Source: Cyanobacteria bacterium FACHB-63
GTDB lineage: Bacteria; Cyanobacteriota; Cyanobacteriia; Leptolyngbyales; Leptolyngbyaceae
NCBI GenBank assembly: GCA_014695255.1
Contig: JACJNX010000075.1
Coordinates: 207,151-271,150, forward strand
DNA length: 64,000 nucleotides
Direction: 5' to 3'
Below, one piece after another: positions 35,106 to 44,575 of the stretch. A model generated the notes under the pieces. The model had not been told where the DNA came from, searched no databases, and saw nothing but the letters and a program-made list of their open reading frames with translations. A program made the translations under genes and the position numbers. Within the stretch, counting starts at the first letter, position 1, and each line of letters starts with the position of its first letter.

Positions 35106-35648
35106 ATGAAGAAAACAATCTGCCAAATTCAAACCGCCGTCGCACTGGCGATCGCAAGCACATTGATCACTGGATCAGCACTTTCTCAGCCTGATTACTC
35201 TTTTTCGTCCCCGCCTCGCCTCGATCGCTCGACTGCGGCAAAGCGCAGCTTTGCAAAGGTTAATGGGAATTCCTACTCGTTTACGATGACATTACCACGC
35301 CGATCTGCAAGTCGCTTTACAAAGCTGTCCTTTTCAGTGACCAATCTGGATCGAGCCAATGCAATTGTTCCCCTACCGCTCAGTCTCCAAGAAACTGTTG
35401 CTCAAGTGAAAACAATGAATGATCGATCGCAATCGATTCCCGTAAAAGGAGCATTCATTGATGAGGCAGGAACCGTATGGGTTGAGTTCAATTCATCCCT
35501 GCCTGCGAATACAGTGCTCACGATCGTATTTAAGACGCGAGCACCACTTTTAGCTGGACAGTACGCCTATCAGATTGCTGCTTACCCTGAAGCAATGGGT
35601 GTTAGTCCTGCATTTGTGGGAGATGGAACTTTTCGCGCTGCGAAATAA
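35106..35648 (+). CDS. DUF2808 family exported protein
   Basis: A 180-residue protein with a Sec signal peptide (MKKTICQIQTAVALAIAS..., cleavage probably after GSALS). The DUF2808 domain follows: YSFTMTLPRRSASRFTKLSFSV and TVWVEFNSSLPANTVLTIVF, ending in a beta strand. The family is common in cyanobacteria and its role is unknown. It follows the CHRD gene by 86 bases. Its 3' end overlaps a possible convergent membrane-protein gene by 47 bases. Confidence 0.82.
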   Translation: MKKTICQIQTAVALAIASTLITGSALSQPDYSFSSPPRLDRSTAAKRSFAKVNGNSYSFTMTLPRRSASRFTKLSFSVTNLDRANAIVPLPLSLQETVAQVKTMNDRSQSIPVKGAFIDEAGTVWVEFNSSLPANTVLTIVFKTRAPLLAGQYAYQIAAYPEAMGVSPAFVGDGTFRAAK

Positions 35649-35841
35649 AGGGAGTTGCCCAATCGATCGCACCGTTAGTGGCGAAATGGGGGAGCGCCAT
35701 CAGTAAAATAACAGCAACGACTATGAGCAGCCAGGAAGTCCATTCGGGTAAACCGACTCTACCTGTAAAGCGATTGATCAATTGCAAAAGAATAAGGATA
35801 ACAACAAGACCCAGAAGTTGTACGGGTAATTGACTCACCAA
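35602..35841 (-). CDS. Small two-span membrane protein
   Basis: About 79 residues with two clear hydrophobic helices (VQLLGLVVILILLQLI and WTSWLLIVVAVILLMALP) separated by a short basic loop (NRFTGRVGLPE) and a polar tail. Starts are TTG at 35841 or GTG at 35838; the ribosome-binding site is weak. The frame overlaps the convergent DUF2808 gene by 47 bases. The orderly helix-loop-helix layout favours a real gene. Confidence 0.5.
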   Translation of the reverse strand: MVSQLPVQLLGLVVILILLQLINRFTGRVGLPEWTSWLLIVVAVILLMALPHFATNGAIDWATPFISQREKFHLPQMQD

Positions 35842-36033
35842 TAATGCTTAATTACAGCGGTTGCACACATGGCTGAATTAACGCCTGAGCAGTCGGTGAA
35901 TGACTTCAGAGCGATAACAGATTTTGTCTAGCGACTAGAACTCCTCCATGAATCTACAAAGACACTGCTTGAGTACCTAAATTTCTACCTAAAATTGCTG
36001 TACCCTTTCGGTGAACGCCACATTTTGTAATAG

Positions 36034-37134
36034 CTAGCGTGGGTAACGTGGTATTTCGCGGATGGGGATAGCACTAGGCTCTGCAAGCAGATAGCCTTGT
36101 GCAAAAGTCGCTCCGTGCTTTTGCAGCCAGTGTAACTCGCCGATCGATTCGATGCCTTCTGCTATTGTCGGCACACCGAGCGCTTGAGCAATCTCTAATA
36201 GCTTCTCAGTAATTGAGGCTTTATAAGGGTCTTGATCCACATTCCGAATCAACGCCATATCTAACTTAATAAAGTCAGGACGTAGCTGATGCAGTAGGTT
36301 CAGACTCGAATATCCCGCACCCAAATCATCGAGCGCCACTAAAAAACCCGCCTCTCGATAGTATTTCAGCACGGTTTTGAGATGGCTGAGGTCTTGCGGC
36401 GTATCTGTCTCTACCACTTCAAATACAATACGCTCATGAGCAATGCCTGCTCTGTCGATCGCTTCTACGGTGCTTCGTAAGCAAGATACGGGATCATAAA
36501 GAGCCGTGGGAATGAAGTTGATAAAGATGCGACCGCTCAATTGATGTTGACTGGCGTGAGCGATCGCGCTGAGACGAGCGACTCGATCAAGCTGTGGGAG
36601 CAAGTCTGCTTTCGTAGCTTGATCCAGGATCAATCCGGGCAGCACTAAATTACCGTCGGCATCTAGACCGCGTAGAAGTAATTCATATGCATAAATTTGA
36701 GCGGTATCCTGAGCCGAGACAATCGGCTGAAAATAGGTTGTAAACCGTTCGCTTGTGAGCATCTCGATCAACCAGTCGCTTTCGTTCCGCTCAACAAAGT
36801 GCTGTAGTGAAGTGATGTCGCTAAAGTCGTGTAGTTGGGGCTGAGCCATGCCCTGTAAAAACAAAACTCGTGTCTCTCCTAGCTCTCTGGGTGCAAGTAG
36901 GTGAGCAATCTTGGCGGCAACTTCTTGAACCTGTCCAGGTTTGCAAGTCACATTCAGCCCCGATCGCTCTTGCATAAGTGCATAGTCAAGGGCAGCTTGC
37001 TTGAGAAAAGGAATGACTTTGACCAAAGCATGGGGAACTGGAAACCAGATGAAAAGCTGTCCTGCCTCTCCACTGGAGCCATCTCTAAGATTATGGCAAA
37101 CACAGGTTTTAGAGACTGGTAGAGACTGGCTCAT
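36034..37134 (-). CDS. EAL-domain cyclic-di-GMP phosphodiesterase
   Basis: A 366-residue protein from the ATG at 37134 (MSQSLPVSK). The N-terminal 110 residues are unassigned and contain a Cys-His pair (CVCHNLRDG) that could bind metal. The EAL domain (about 120-360) has AYELLLRG (ELL in place of EAL), FINFIPTAL, FEVVETD, ALDDLGAGYSSL, FIKLDMALI, TIAEGIES and AQGYLLAEP. All metal- and substrate-binding positions I can trace are kept, so activity is likely. No GGDEF domain is attached. It stands alone between DUF2808 and remA. Confidence 0.88.
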   Translation of the reverse strand: MSQSLPVSKTCVCHNLRDGSSGEAGQLFIWFPVPHALVKVIPFLKQAALDYALMQERSGLNVTCKPGQVQEVAAKIAHLLAPRELGETRVLFLQGMAQPQLHDFSDITSLQHFVERNESDWLIEMLTSERFTTYFQPIVSAQDTAQIYAYELLLRGLDADGNLVLPGLILDQATKADLLPQLDRVARLSAIAHASQHQLSGRIFINFIPTALYDPVSCLRSTVEAIDRAGIAHERIVFEVVETDTPQDLSHLKTVLKYYREAGFLVALDDLGAGYSSLNLLHQLRPDFIKLDMALIRNVDQDPYKASITEKLLEIAQALGVPTIAEGIESIGELHWLQKHGATFAQGYLLAEPSAIPIREIPRYPR

Positions 37135-37473
37135 CGAAATAGCTCCCAAACTTACTTTATTTGATCTAGTGTTTCCGCACTTCCTCACTGAATAAATACC
37201 TCTAAAGGAGTAGATTGAATCCTGCTGGTATGAGGATGAAATAAATTACAACATCTCTATTACTAATTTTCATCAGCACAAAAACTTAATCAGAAAAAAC
37301 AATACGCCATGTTTTGTTGCAGTCGAGTTACGAGAGGTGAGCGGTAAGAAACTATGAAGACTCTTGGCAAAATCAACCCTAGATCTCGAACTAAGAATTA
37401 AATTTTGATAGCTATAAGGTGCCCACTAGCGCTATCTATGTCACGATCGATTTCAGCGTCAATTTTGTGATCG

Positions 37474-37737
37474 ATGAGTGAACTCAGACTGATTAATATT
37501 GGATTTGGCAATATCGTCTCGGCTCATCGGGTGATTGCGATCGTCGCTCCAGAATCCGCCCCGATTAAGCGCATTATTCATGATGCCCGCGAACACGAAA
37601 AACTGATTGATGCCACCTACGGAAGGCGTACCCGTGCAGTCATCGTCATGGATTCCGGTCACATTATTCTTTCAGCAATTCAACCTGAGACGGTCGCAAA
37701 TCGATTTCTATTCACCAAAGACAGTACGGATCTCTAG
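37474..37737 (+). CDS. remA: RemA-like DNA-binding regulator (DUF370)
   Basis: An 87-residue protein with the DUF370 pattern: [43 protein letters not shown] in parts, and [21 protein letters not shown]. In Bacillus RemA activates biofilm matrix genes; DUF370 is usually directly upstream of gmk in many phyla, as here (gmk follows after 116 bases). The conserved arginines and the IGFGN start are present. Confidence 0.88.
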   Translation: MSELRLINIGFGNIVSAHRVIAIVAPESAPIKRIIHDAREHEKLIDATYGRRTRAVIVMDSGHIILSAIQPETVANRFLFTKDSTDL

Positions 37738-37853
37738 AATTTGCAAAATCATCCCAATCCTTCACCCTTTTATTAACTAATTCAGTCGAGTTGCAAGCTA
37801 TACTCACAGAATCAGAAAACTGGGAACACTAGCGCACAAAATTATACGTAGCT

Positions 37854-38423
37854 ATGAGCAAGGGTAGACTCATTGTTTTAACAGGACCAAGCGGTGTCGG
37901 CAAAGGAACCTTGCTTCGATCGCTTCTTCAGCGTCACGAGCAGCTTTATCTCTCAGTCTCCGTCACCACGCGATCTCCTCGTCCTGGAGAAGTCGAAGGC
38001 AAAAATTATTACTACGTCACTCGCCCTCAATTTGAGCGGATGGTGGCGCAGGGAGAATTTTTAGAATGGGCAGAATTTGCGGGAAATTGCTACGGTACAC
38101 CCCGCCGCACCGTGGAAGAGAAAGTTCGCGAGGGCAGATGGGTGATTTTGGAAATCGAGCTTGATGGCGCTCGCCAAATCCGCAAGTCATTTCCGAGTGC
38201 GCTCCAAATTTTCATTGCACCCCCTTCGATGGTGGAACTCGAATCTCGCATTCGAGGACGTGGGCAGGACTCTGAAGCCGCGATCGTGCGTCGGATGGAG
38301 AGAGCTTGGCAGGAAGTAGATGCCGCTGGAGAATTTGACCTTCAGGTGGTCAACGACGATTTAGAACGTGCGGTAGGAGAAATTGAGCAGACGCTGTTTA
38401 AGCCAGTCGCAGCAGTGTGTTAA
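37854..38423 (+). CDS. gmk: Guanylate kinase
   Basis: Phosphorylates GMP to GDP. The 189-residue protein has the P-loop [10 protein letters not shown] at about 9-18, [14 protein letters not shown] in the GMP-binding region, and the lid region [18 protein letters not shown]. It ends in a bidirectional terminator shared with psaL. Confidence 0.95.
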   Translation: MSKGRLIVLTGPSGVGKGTLLRSLLQRHEQLYLSVSVTTRSPRPGEVEGKNYYYVTRPQFERMVAQGEFLEWAEFAGNCYGTPRRTVEEKVREGRWVILEIELDGARQIRKSFPSALQIFIAPPSMVELESRIRGRGQDSEAAIVRRMERAWQEVDAAGEFDLQVVNDDLERAVGEIEQTLFKPVAAVC

Positions 38424-38460
38424 TCGTATTGCGCCATGCAGAGACGTGCAGTTAATTTCA

Positions 38461-38506
38461 CAATAAAACGAGTGGGTATCCAAACGATCGCCCACTCGTT
38501 TTATTG
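38461..38506. terminator. Bidirectional terminator between gmk and psaL
   Basis: CAATAAAACGAGTGGG (38461-38476) and its exact complement (38491-38506) form a 16-bp stem whose A/T flanks give a U-run in both directions. Confidence 0.9.
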
Positions 38507-38516
38507 TGTAGCGGTT

Positions 38517-39041
38517 TTATAGTCCGCTTGTGAAGTTTTTGAACAGCGCTAGATTGGTGAGCAGGAAGTACGCCAAGGCTGCACCGCCAACACCGCCGAC
38601 TAAGAAGCCAGCAGCATACTCGTTCCAACCATGTCCGGTTTTGAGTTCCGAGGGTGGGTTCGGAGTGGTAATCGTCGTCATGGGTGCTGGCGGATTGCTT
38701 GCGCCGTAGAGCGAAATCGCCAGCGTGGAGATAATCAGGAGTCCGATCGTGCTGAGCAATCCAGCTAAGTTGGCCAAGTCGGTGTCACGCAGAGGACCCA
38801 ATTTCGCAAAAGGGCCAATGATCCAATAGCCATGAGCGAGTCCCACTTCTAATCCACGGCGCAGCGGGGAAAGACCTTCGCGATAAGCAGGGAGAGCATT
38901 GATATAAGTCCGAACGAGCGGAGAGGCATTAATTGGCGTTGCGAGGTTGCCGTTTTGAATATCGAAGGCAGGATAGATAACCTCTTTATTGCGGGGATCG
39001 TCAGGACGATCGGTCGCTTCTGGATGTCTAAGAATTTGCAT
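38517..39041 (-). CDS. psaL: Photosystem I reaction centre subunit XI
   Basis: A 174-residue thylakoid protein from the ATG at 39041 (MQILRHPEATDRP). Cyanobacterial PsaL features: NKEVIYPAFDIQNGNLATPI, the chlorophyll-binding region AYREGLSPLRRGLEVGLAHGYW, and three membrane spans ending with a helix at the C-terminus. PsaL holds PSI trimers or tetramers together. The open frame upstream of 39041 is rejected because PsaL normally starts close to this motif. Confidence 0.95.
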   Translation of the reverse strand: MQILRHPEATDRPDDPRNKEVIYPAFDIQNGNLATPINASPLVRTYINALPAYREGLSPLRRGLEVGLAHGYWIIGPFAKLGPLRDTDLANLAGLLSTIGLLIISTLAISLYGASNPPAPMTTITTPNPPSELKTGHGWNEYAAGFLVGGVGGAALAYFLLTNLALFKNFTSGL

Positions 39042-39338
39042 AAATAAAATGTCCTGTTTTACAAGGGTGCTGGAAGCGTATTGTAGGGGGTTCGTTTTTG
39101 CGGCTTCATCACTCTCAAGACACAACCTGAATTATCAGGTCTTCGAGAATGTAAGAGTTTGTGAACGGTGCGATCGATCAAACCCTTGAGCTTAGATAAT
39201 CACAAAGTCATCGCACGACTTAACCAAGTTTCTTTATAAAGATTTAAGATTTTGCAACATCGTGCCCCAAACCGAGAATTCCCCCGTATCTTTAGGAAAG
39301 TTCCAGCCTCTTATTCGTTTGCGATGGAAAGGTGAAGT

Positions 39339-39653
39339 ATGTCATTTAGCCCCACCCTAAGTTATCTACGATCGCTCTTGTTAGCCAGTTTGCTGAGCTT
39401 TCTTGCGCCGATCGCCTTGATCGGGGGAACAATTGCGCTGCTGCTGTTGCTTGGCGTTGTACCGGGATTGATGCCGTTTGGACAAACTTGTGCGGCTCAG
39501 ATCCTGTCATTTCTTGAAACATTTGGAAATGGTAGCGCTTGGGAAGGAACGATCGTGATTGGTTGTACCTGCGGTGTCGTCGGTGCTCTATTTGATACCT
39601 ATATTTTTACAGTGACTCACTCGCTGACCTTGAGCAAGCCGCTCTCGAAGTAA
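39339..39653 (+). CDS. Small hypothetical membrane protein
   Basis: A 104-residue protein with two or three hydrophobic helices (LLASLLSFLAPIALIGGTIALLLLL as one long span, then a C-terminal GCTCGVVGALFDTYIF). Two cysteines in GCTCG may bind a metal or form a disulfide. No family is recognised. It is divergent from psaL and 55 bases before the M16 protease pair, probably in the same transcript. Confidence 0.7.
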   Translation: MSFSPTLSYLRSLLLASLLSFLAPIALIGGTIALLLLLGVVPGLMPFGQTCAAQILSFLETFGNGSAWEGTIVIGCTCGVVGALFDTYIFTVTHSLTLSKPLSK

Positions 39654-39708
39654 GCCATTGCCGACAAAACTCCCTATGCTAGAGAACATGCCTTAAGAGT
39701 TCGTTGAC

Positions 39709-41232
39709 ATGGTGAGAATGAGTCGGACGATCGTAATCTTTGTTTTAGTGTTTCTGCTGGGTTGGGGTAGCGCTCCTGGAATTGGCGTAGCGCGAACGCT
39801 GCCTTCACAGTCGATTCAGCCTTATCTGGATCGAGTAATCCAGAATGTGACCGAGTTTAAGTTAGAAAATGGTCTGAAGTTTATTGTTTTAGAGCGTCAT
39901 CAAGCTCCAGTCGTTTCGTTTGTAACTTACGCAGATGTGGGTGGAGCGGATGAGCCGGAAGGAAGAACCGGAGTCGCACACTTTCTAGAACATTTGGCGT
40001 TTAAGGGTACCACTCGCATCGGCACACAGAATTTTCAGGCGGAAAAGCCGTTATTAGACAAGCTAGATCAGCTTGCAGCACAGATTAGAACCGCAAGAGA
40101 GCAGAAAAAAGATGTTCGCGCTCTGCAAGCGGAGTTCGATCGCGTTGAAGCCGAAGCAACGAAATTGGGACGGCAAAACGAATTAGGACGCATTGTGGAG
40201 CAAGCGGGCGGAGTCGGGCTGAATGCTAATACTTCAGCAGATGCCACTCGCTATTTCTATAGTTTTCCGTCAAACAAATTAGAGCTTTGGATGTCGTTGG
40301 AGTCGGAACGCTTTCTCGATCCGGTGTTTCGAGAGTTCTACAAAGAGAAAGCAGTGATTTTGGAAGAGCGACGATTAAGAACAGAAAATTCACCGATCGG
40401 GCAATTGATCGAAGCGTTTACGGGTACTGCCTTTAAGGTTCATCCCTATCGTCGTCCGGTGATTGGTTATCCAACCGATTTAGCGAATTTGACGCGCCAA
40501 GACGTGCAAACGTTCTTCGACACGCATTATGTTCCGAATAATTTGACGATCGCGATCGTCGGCGATGTCAATCCAACCGAAGTCAAGCGCCTTGCTCGAA
40601 CCTACTTTGGTCGCTACAAAACGAAGCCCGCGCCGCCGGAAGTGGCTGCCGTTGAACCACCACAGACTCAGCAGCGTGAAGTCAGTTTGAAATTACAATC
40701 TCAACCCTGGTACGTGGAAGGCTACCACCGTCCTGCGTTAAATCATCCCGATAACGTCCTGTATGAAGCGATCGCATCAATTCTGAGTGATGGGCGCACT
40801 TCTCGACTGTACCGATCTTTAGTGGAAGAGCAGAAGGTTGCCTTAGCCGCTCAAGGGATTAATGGATTTCCGGGCGATAAGTTTCCGAATTTGATGTTGT
40901 TTTACGCGCTGACAAGTCCGGGTCGATCGATTGAAGAAGTCGCGCCTGCTCTGAGAGCCGAAATCGATCGCCTGAAAACTCAGCCTGTTTCGGCGCAAGA
41001 ACTTGATCGCGTCAAGACTCAAGCGAGAGCCGGATTGTTACGATCGCTCGATTCCAATATGGGCATGGCTCAATCGTTATTGGAGTACGAAGTTAAGACC
41101 GGAGACTGGCGCAACTTATTCAAGCAAATTGATGCGATCGCCAAGATTACGCCTGCTGATATCCAGCGAGTTGCAACCGCCACGTTTACCGATTCTAATC
41201 GCACGATCGGAAGAATTCTGCCGCAAGGATAA
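39709..41232 (+). CDS. M16 zinc peptidase, active subunit
   Basis: A 507-residue exported protein with an N-terminal signal (MVRMSRTIVIFVLVFLLGWG...). The inverted zinc motif HFLEH is present in GVAHFLEHLAFKG, with a third ligand expected in the downstream helix, and the second domain shows SDGRTSRLYRSLVEE. This is the catalytic partner of the next gene; the two subunits close into one chamber, like bacterial pitrilysin pairs related to mitochondrial processing peptidase. Located in the periplasm. Confidence 0.92.
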   Translation: MVRMSRTIVIFVLVFLLGWGSAPGIGVARTLPSQSIQPYLDRVIQNVTEFKLENGLKFIVLERHQAPVVSFVTYADVGGADEPEGRTGVAHFLEHLAFKGTTRIGTQNFQAEKPLLDKLDQLAAQIRTAREQKKDVRALQAEFDRVEAEATKLGRQNELGRIVEQAGGVGLNANTSADATRYFYSFPSNKLELWMSLESERFLDPVFREFYKEKAVILEERRLRTENSPIGQLIEAFTGTAFKVHPYRRPVIGYPTDLANLTRQDVQTFFDTHYVPNNLTIAIVGDVNPTEVKRLARTYFGRYKTKPAPPEVAAVEPPQTQQREVSLKLQSQPWYVEGYHRPALNHPDNVLYEAIASILSDGRTSRLYRSLVEEQKVALAAQGINGFPGDKFPNLMLFYALTSPGRSIEEVAPALRAEIDRLKTQPVSAQELDRVKTQARAGLLRSLDSNMGMAQSLLEYEVKTGDWRNLFKQIDAIAKITPADIQRVATATFTDSNRTIGRILPQG

Positions 41233-41251
41233 GCCACTCCACATAACTCAA

Positions 41252-42700
41252 ATGAAAACTTTCCGAATCTCAACTCTATTTGTTTTGGCGTTTCTGGCTG
41301 TGTTGTTGTTCGTATATCCAGCGATCGCAGATACACCGAAACACTATACCGACCTAAAATTCTCACCACCCCCAGAAGTCAGAGTCCCGGAGTACACGCG
41401 GTTTCAGCTTCAGAATGGCATGATCGTTTATCTCATGGAAGACCACGAATTGCCTCTAGTGAGCGGAACGGCGCTTGTTAAAACGGGAGATCGCTTTGAG
41501 CCTGCCAATCAGATCGGACTCGGAGATCTCACAGGAAGCGTGATGCGATCGGGTGGAACGCAAAAACGTAGTGCCGATCAACTGAATCAACTGTTAGAAC
41601 AACGCGCCGCAGTAGTTGAAACCGGAATTGGCACCACTGCGGGGAGTGCTGGATTCAACACCCTCACAGAGGATTTGCCGGAAGTATTTGACTTGTTCGC
41701 GGAGGTCATTCAGCAACCTGCATTTGCACCTGACAAGTTTGCGATCGAGAAAGTCCAGCTTCAAGGTGGAATCGCTCGACGCAATGATGATCCCAACGGA
41801 ATCGTCGATCGAGAATTTCAAAAGCTCATTTATGGTAGCGATAGCCCTTATGCTCGTACTGTGGAGTATTCGACGATCGCGAACATTTCTCGCAATGATT
41901 TGATTCAGTTTTATCAGCGATCGTTCCGTCCCGATCAAATGCTGCTCGGAATCGTCGGCGACTTTGACTCGAAACAAATGCGAGCGGCGATCGAATCGAA
42001 GTTCGGAGCTTGGAAACCCGCAGGACAAGGCATTTCAACACAGCTTCCATCGGTTTCTCAGGCGAAACAAGGTGGAGTCTTCTTCGTCAATCAGCCTCAA
42101 CTCAATCAAAGCTATTTGCAAATTGGGCATCTAGGCGGACAGTTAAACAGCCCGGATTATCCAGCATTAAGCGTGATGGAAGATGTATTAAGTGGATTCG
42201 GGCGGCGATTGTTTAATGAAGTGCGATCGCGTCAAGGGTTAGCGTACTCAGTTGGGGCGAGTTGGAGCGCTCAGTTTGATCATCCAGGCACATTTATTGC
42301 CAGTGGCGAAACGCGATCGGATGCAACTGTTCCCTTTATTCGCTCTGTGATGAAGGAAGTCGATCGCATTCGCAAAGAGCCGATTTCAGCAGAGGAGTTA
42401 GCCTTCGCAAAGGATACAGTTTTGAATTCTTTTATCTTCAACTTCCAAGATCCGAGTCAAACCCTTTCGCGTTTGCTGCGATATGAATACTATGGATATC
42501 CCAAAGATTTCATCTTCCAATATCGCAAAGCGGTAGAAGCAACAACAATTCCCGATGTCCAGCGAGTCGCTCAGAAATATCTTCAGCCTGAAAAGCTTGT
42601 TACTTTGGTTGTCGGCAATGAAAAAGAAATTCAGCCGCCACTGTCGAGCCTGGGGCAGCCTGTAACCTCGATTGATATCACGATTCCAAAACCGCAATAG
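41252..42700 (+). CDS. M16 peptidase-like partner lacking the zinc motif
   Basis: A 482-residue exported protein from the ATG at 41252 (MKTFRISTLF, signal peptide ending about PAIADT). Where an active M16 has HxxEH, this has GLGDLTGSVMRSGG, so it cannot bind zinc. It keeps the R/Y substrate-binding motif in RLFNEVRSRQGLAYSV. Such subunits make heterodimers with an active partner, here the gene ending 19 bases upstream. A frame open upstream of 41252 overlaps the first gene and is not used. Confidence 0.92.
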   Translation: MKTFRISTLFVLAFLAVLLFVYPAIADTPKHYTDLKFSPPPEVRVPEYTRFQLQNGMIVYLMEDHELPLVSGTALVKTGDRFEPANQIGLGDLTGSVMRSGGTQKRSADQLNQLLEQRAAVVETGIGTTAGSAGFNTLTEDLPEVFDLFAEVIQQPAFAPDKFAIEKVQLQGGIARRNDDPNGIVDREFQKLIYGSDSPYARTVEYSTIANISRNDLIQFYQRSFRPDQMLLGIVGDFDSKQMRAAIESKFGAWKPAGQGISTQLPSVSQAKQGGVFFVNQPQLNQSYLQIGHLGGQLNSPDYPALSVMEDVLSGFGRRLFNEVRSRQGLAYSVGASWSAQFDHPGTFIASGETRSDATVPFIRSVMKEVDRIRKEPISAEELAFAKDTVLNSFIFNFQDPSQTLSRLLRYEYYGYPKDFIFQYRKAVEATTIPDVQRVAQKYLQPEKLVTLVVGNEKEIQPPLSSLGQPVTSIDITIPKPQ

Positions 42701-42708
42701 TTCCAAGT

Positions 42709-43260
42709 TCAGACTCGATCGAGCGGTTGGTGGGGAACTGGTGGTAGTTCAACTTGAATCACATCGCCAGGGCGCACCTCGCCATCCGCTACAACAATAC
42801 TCATCACTCCAGACTTGCGAATCAGCTTTCCTTGTTCATCGTGATCGAGCACTGCTGACATCAAACCAGGCTGAAACCGATCAAGTTGAGCGCAAGGATT
42901 CCGCAAACCTGTGAGTTCCACGATCGCACTGTCACCCAACTGTAGTCGTGTTCCAGTCGGCAAATTCAGAAGATCAATACCGCGTGTGGTAATGTTTTCT
43001 CCCATTTGTCCGGCTGAAACAGCGAAGCCAACCGATTGCAACTCGTCGTGCAATTCAGCATGAATCAGGTGCACCTGTCGCAAATTCGGCTGAGTTGGGT
43101 TTTTTGCCACATGCGATCGATGCTTCACCGTCTCACCCAGATGAGCATCGCCTTCTACTCCAAGACCATTCAGCAGCCGAATGTGATCTTGATTTTGCTT
43201 ACTAAAGGTATGCGTTTTGCTGCGGCTCACAGCAATGACGACTCCACTCAATTGCACCAC
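42709..43260 (-). CDS. MOSC domain protein
   Basis: A 183-residue stand-alone MOSC domain. Family marks: GVEGDAHLG near residue 34, GQMGENITTRGIDL, GTRLQLGD and the conserved cysteine in GLRNPCAQLD. MOSC proteins handle sulfur or molybdenum cofactor; single-domain forms such as YiiM detoxify N-hydroxylated compounds. It converges on the M16 pair with an eight-base gap. The substrate is unknown. Confidence 0.88.
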   Translation of the reverse strand: MVQLSGVVIAVSRSKTHTFSKQNQDHIRLLNGLGVEGDAHLGETVKHRSHVAKNPTQPNLRQVHLIHAELHDELQSVGFAVSAGQMGENITTRGIDLLNLPTGTRLQLGDSAIVELTGLRNPCAQLDRFQPGLMSAVLDHDEQGKLIRKSGVMSIVVADGEVRPGDVIQVELPPVPHQPLDRV

Positions 43261-43289
43261 TTCATTTGCTCCGAATGGTAAGCACTAAT

Positions 43290-44141
43290 TTAATTCAAAC
43301 CTAAATGAGTCCGCAGCGATCGCCGCATAACATCATCTGGAACAGATCGCCCTGTCCAAATTTCTAGAGCCGCCGCACCTTGTTGAACCAACATTTCTAG
43401 ACCGTCGATCGCTTCTGCTCCCCGCTGTTGTGCCTGCTGCAAGAATCGAGTCGGGTTTGGCACATAGATTAAGTCGTAAGCGATCGCGTTCGATCGAATT
43501 TGATCTGCTTGTTCCTCGGTTAAAGGCGATTGATCCGAGTGCGGTGACATTCCGATCGGCGTGGTATTCACAATCAGATTGGCTTGCGGCAGAAGTCCAG
43601 AACGCTGATCCCAGGTGTGAACCGAAAGCGAATCTAGCGACCAAGACTGTGCAAACTCTTGAAGCTTGTTAGGATTGCGCCCAACGACGTGAATTTCTGC
43701 AAATCCTAATTCTGCACATCCCGCAACAACGGCTCTCGCGGCTCCACCATTACCGAGGATCAGCGCGATCGATTGATTCCAGGTTCGATTCTTTAACGGT
43801 GCGATAAATCCAACAATATCGGTATTTGTGCCGCTCCAGCCGCGATCGGTTCTCCAAACGGTATTAACGGCTCCGATCGCTTTTGCCACGTCGGTGATCT
43901 CAGTCAAGAGCGGCATAATCACTTGCTTGTGAGGAATCGTCACGCTGAATCCTTGCAGATCGATCGCCTCGAATCCAGCGATCGCGATTCTGAGATCTTC
44001 TGGGCGAATGCGGAACGGAACATACGCAAAGTCGATCTGCATCTCGGAGATCGCAGCGTTGTGCATGATCGGAGAGAGCGAGTGTTCGATCGGATCGCCA
44101 ATCACACCAAGCAGCTTCGTTTTACCCGTGATTCGATTCAT
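43290..44141 (-). CDS. aroE: Shikimate dehydrogenase
   Basis: Reduces 3-dehydroshikimate with NADPH in the shikimate pathway. The 283-residue protein has [18 protein letters not shown], the catalytic [21 protein letters not shown] for NADP and NTTPIGM. Its 5' end overlaps minE by 20 bases, so the two are co-transcribed. Confidence 0.95.
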   Translation of the reverse strand: MNRITGKTKLLGVIGDPIEHSLSPIMHNAAISEMQIDFAYVPFRIRPEDLRIAIAGFEAIDLQGFSVTIPHKQVIMPLLTEITDVAKAIGAVNTVWRTDRGWSGTNTDIVGFIAPLKNRTWNQSIALILGNGGAARAVVAGCAELGFAEIHVVGRNPNKLQEFAQSWSLDSLSVHTWDQRSGLLPQANLIVNTTPIGMSPHSDQSPLTEEQADQIRSNAIAYDLIYVPNPTRFLQQAQQRGAEAIDGLEMLVQQGAAALEIWTGRSVPDDVMRRSLRTHLGLN

Positions 44142-44532
44142 TCTTCGGCTTTGGGGGTTCGGACGGCTCAGATTGATCAGATTCAGCTTTGGGTGAGTCT
44201 TCGGTCAAAATCGCTTCAGTCAGCGTCAAATCCGGCACAATCTTTGCCAGTTCTTCCGGGCTGGGTTCTGGCATTGAGCGAATTCGACGAATCGGTAAAT
44301 TGGCAATCAACGCGGTCGATCGCTGGTGATTTTCCAGCACAAACTCCATGCCTTCATCCAACTCGACATAACGCGACACCACTTCTAGAATTTCTTTTCG
44401 CAACTCCTCAACCAGGTGGGGCGGTAAATCTGCGCGATCGTGCGCTAGGACTAGCTTCAGCCGTCGTTTGACATCGCTGCGGCTATTATCTGCGCCCCGC
44501 GGAAATAAGCGTTCTAGAAAGTCGGTGATCAT
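44122..44532 (-). CDS. minE: Cell division topological specificity factor
   Basis: A 136-residue MinE, longer than the roughly 88 residues of E. coli because of an acidic, proline-rich tail ([12 protein letters not shown]) after about residue 95. The N-terminal [10 protein letters not shown] is the membrane/MinD-sensing helix, then [14 protein letters not shown]. It displaces MinCD from mid-cell. Downstream of minD by 43 bases, overlapping aroE. Confidence 0.93.
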   Translation of the reverse strand: MITDFLERLFPRGADNSRSDVKRRLKLVLAHDRADLPPHLVEELRKEILEVVSRYVELDEGMEFVLENHQRSTALIANLPIRRIRSMPEPSPEELAKIVPDLTLTEAILTEDSPKAESDQSEPSEPPKPKNESNHG

Positions 44533-44575
44533 GAGCAGAGATGCAAACGGTTAAATAAAACGTGCAGCGATCGAG

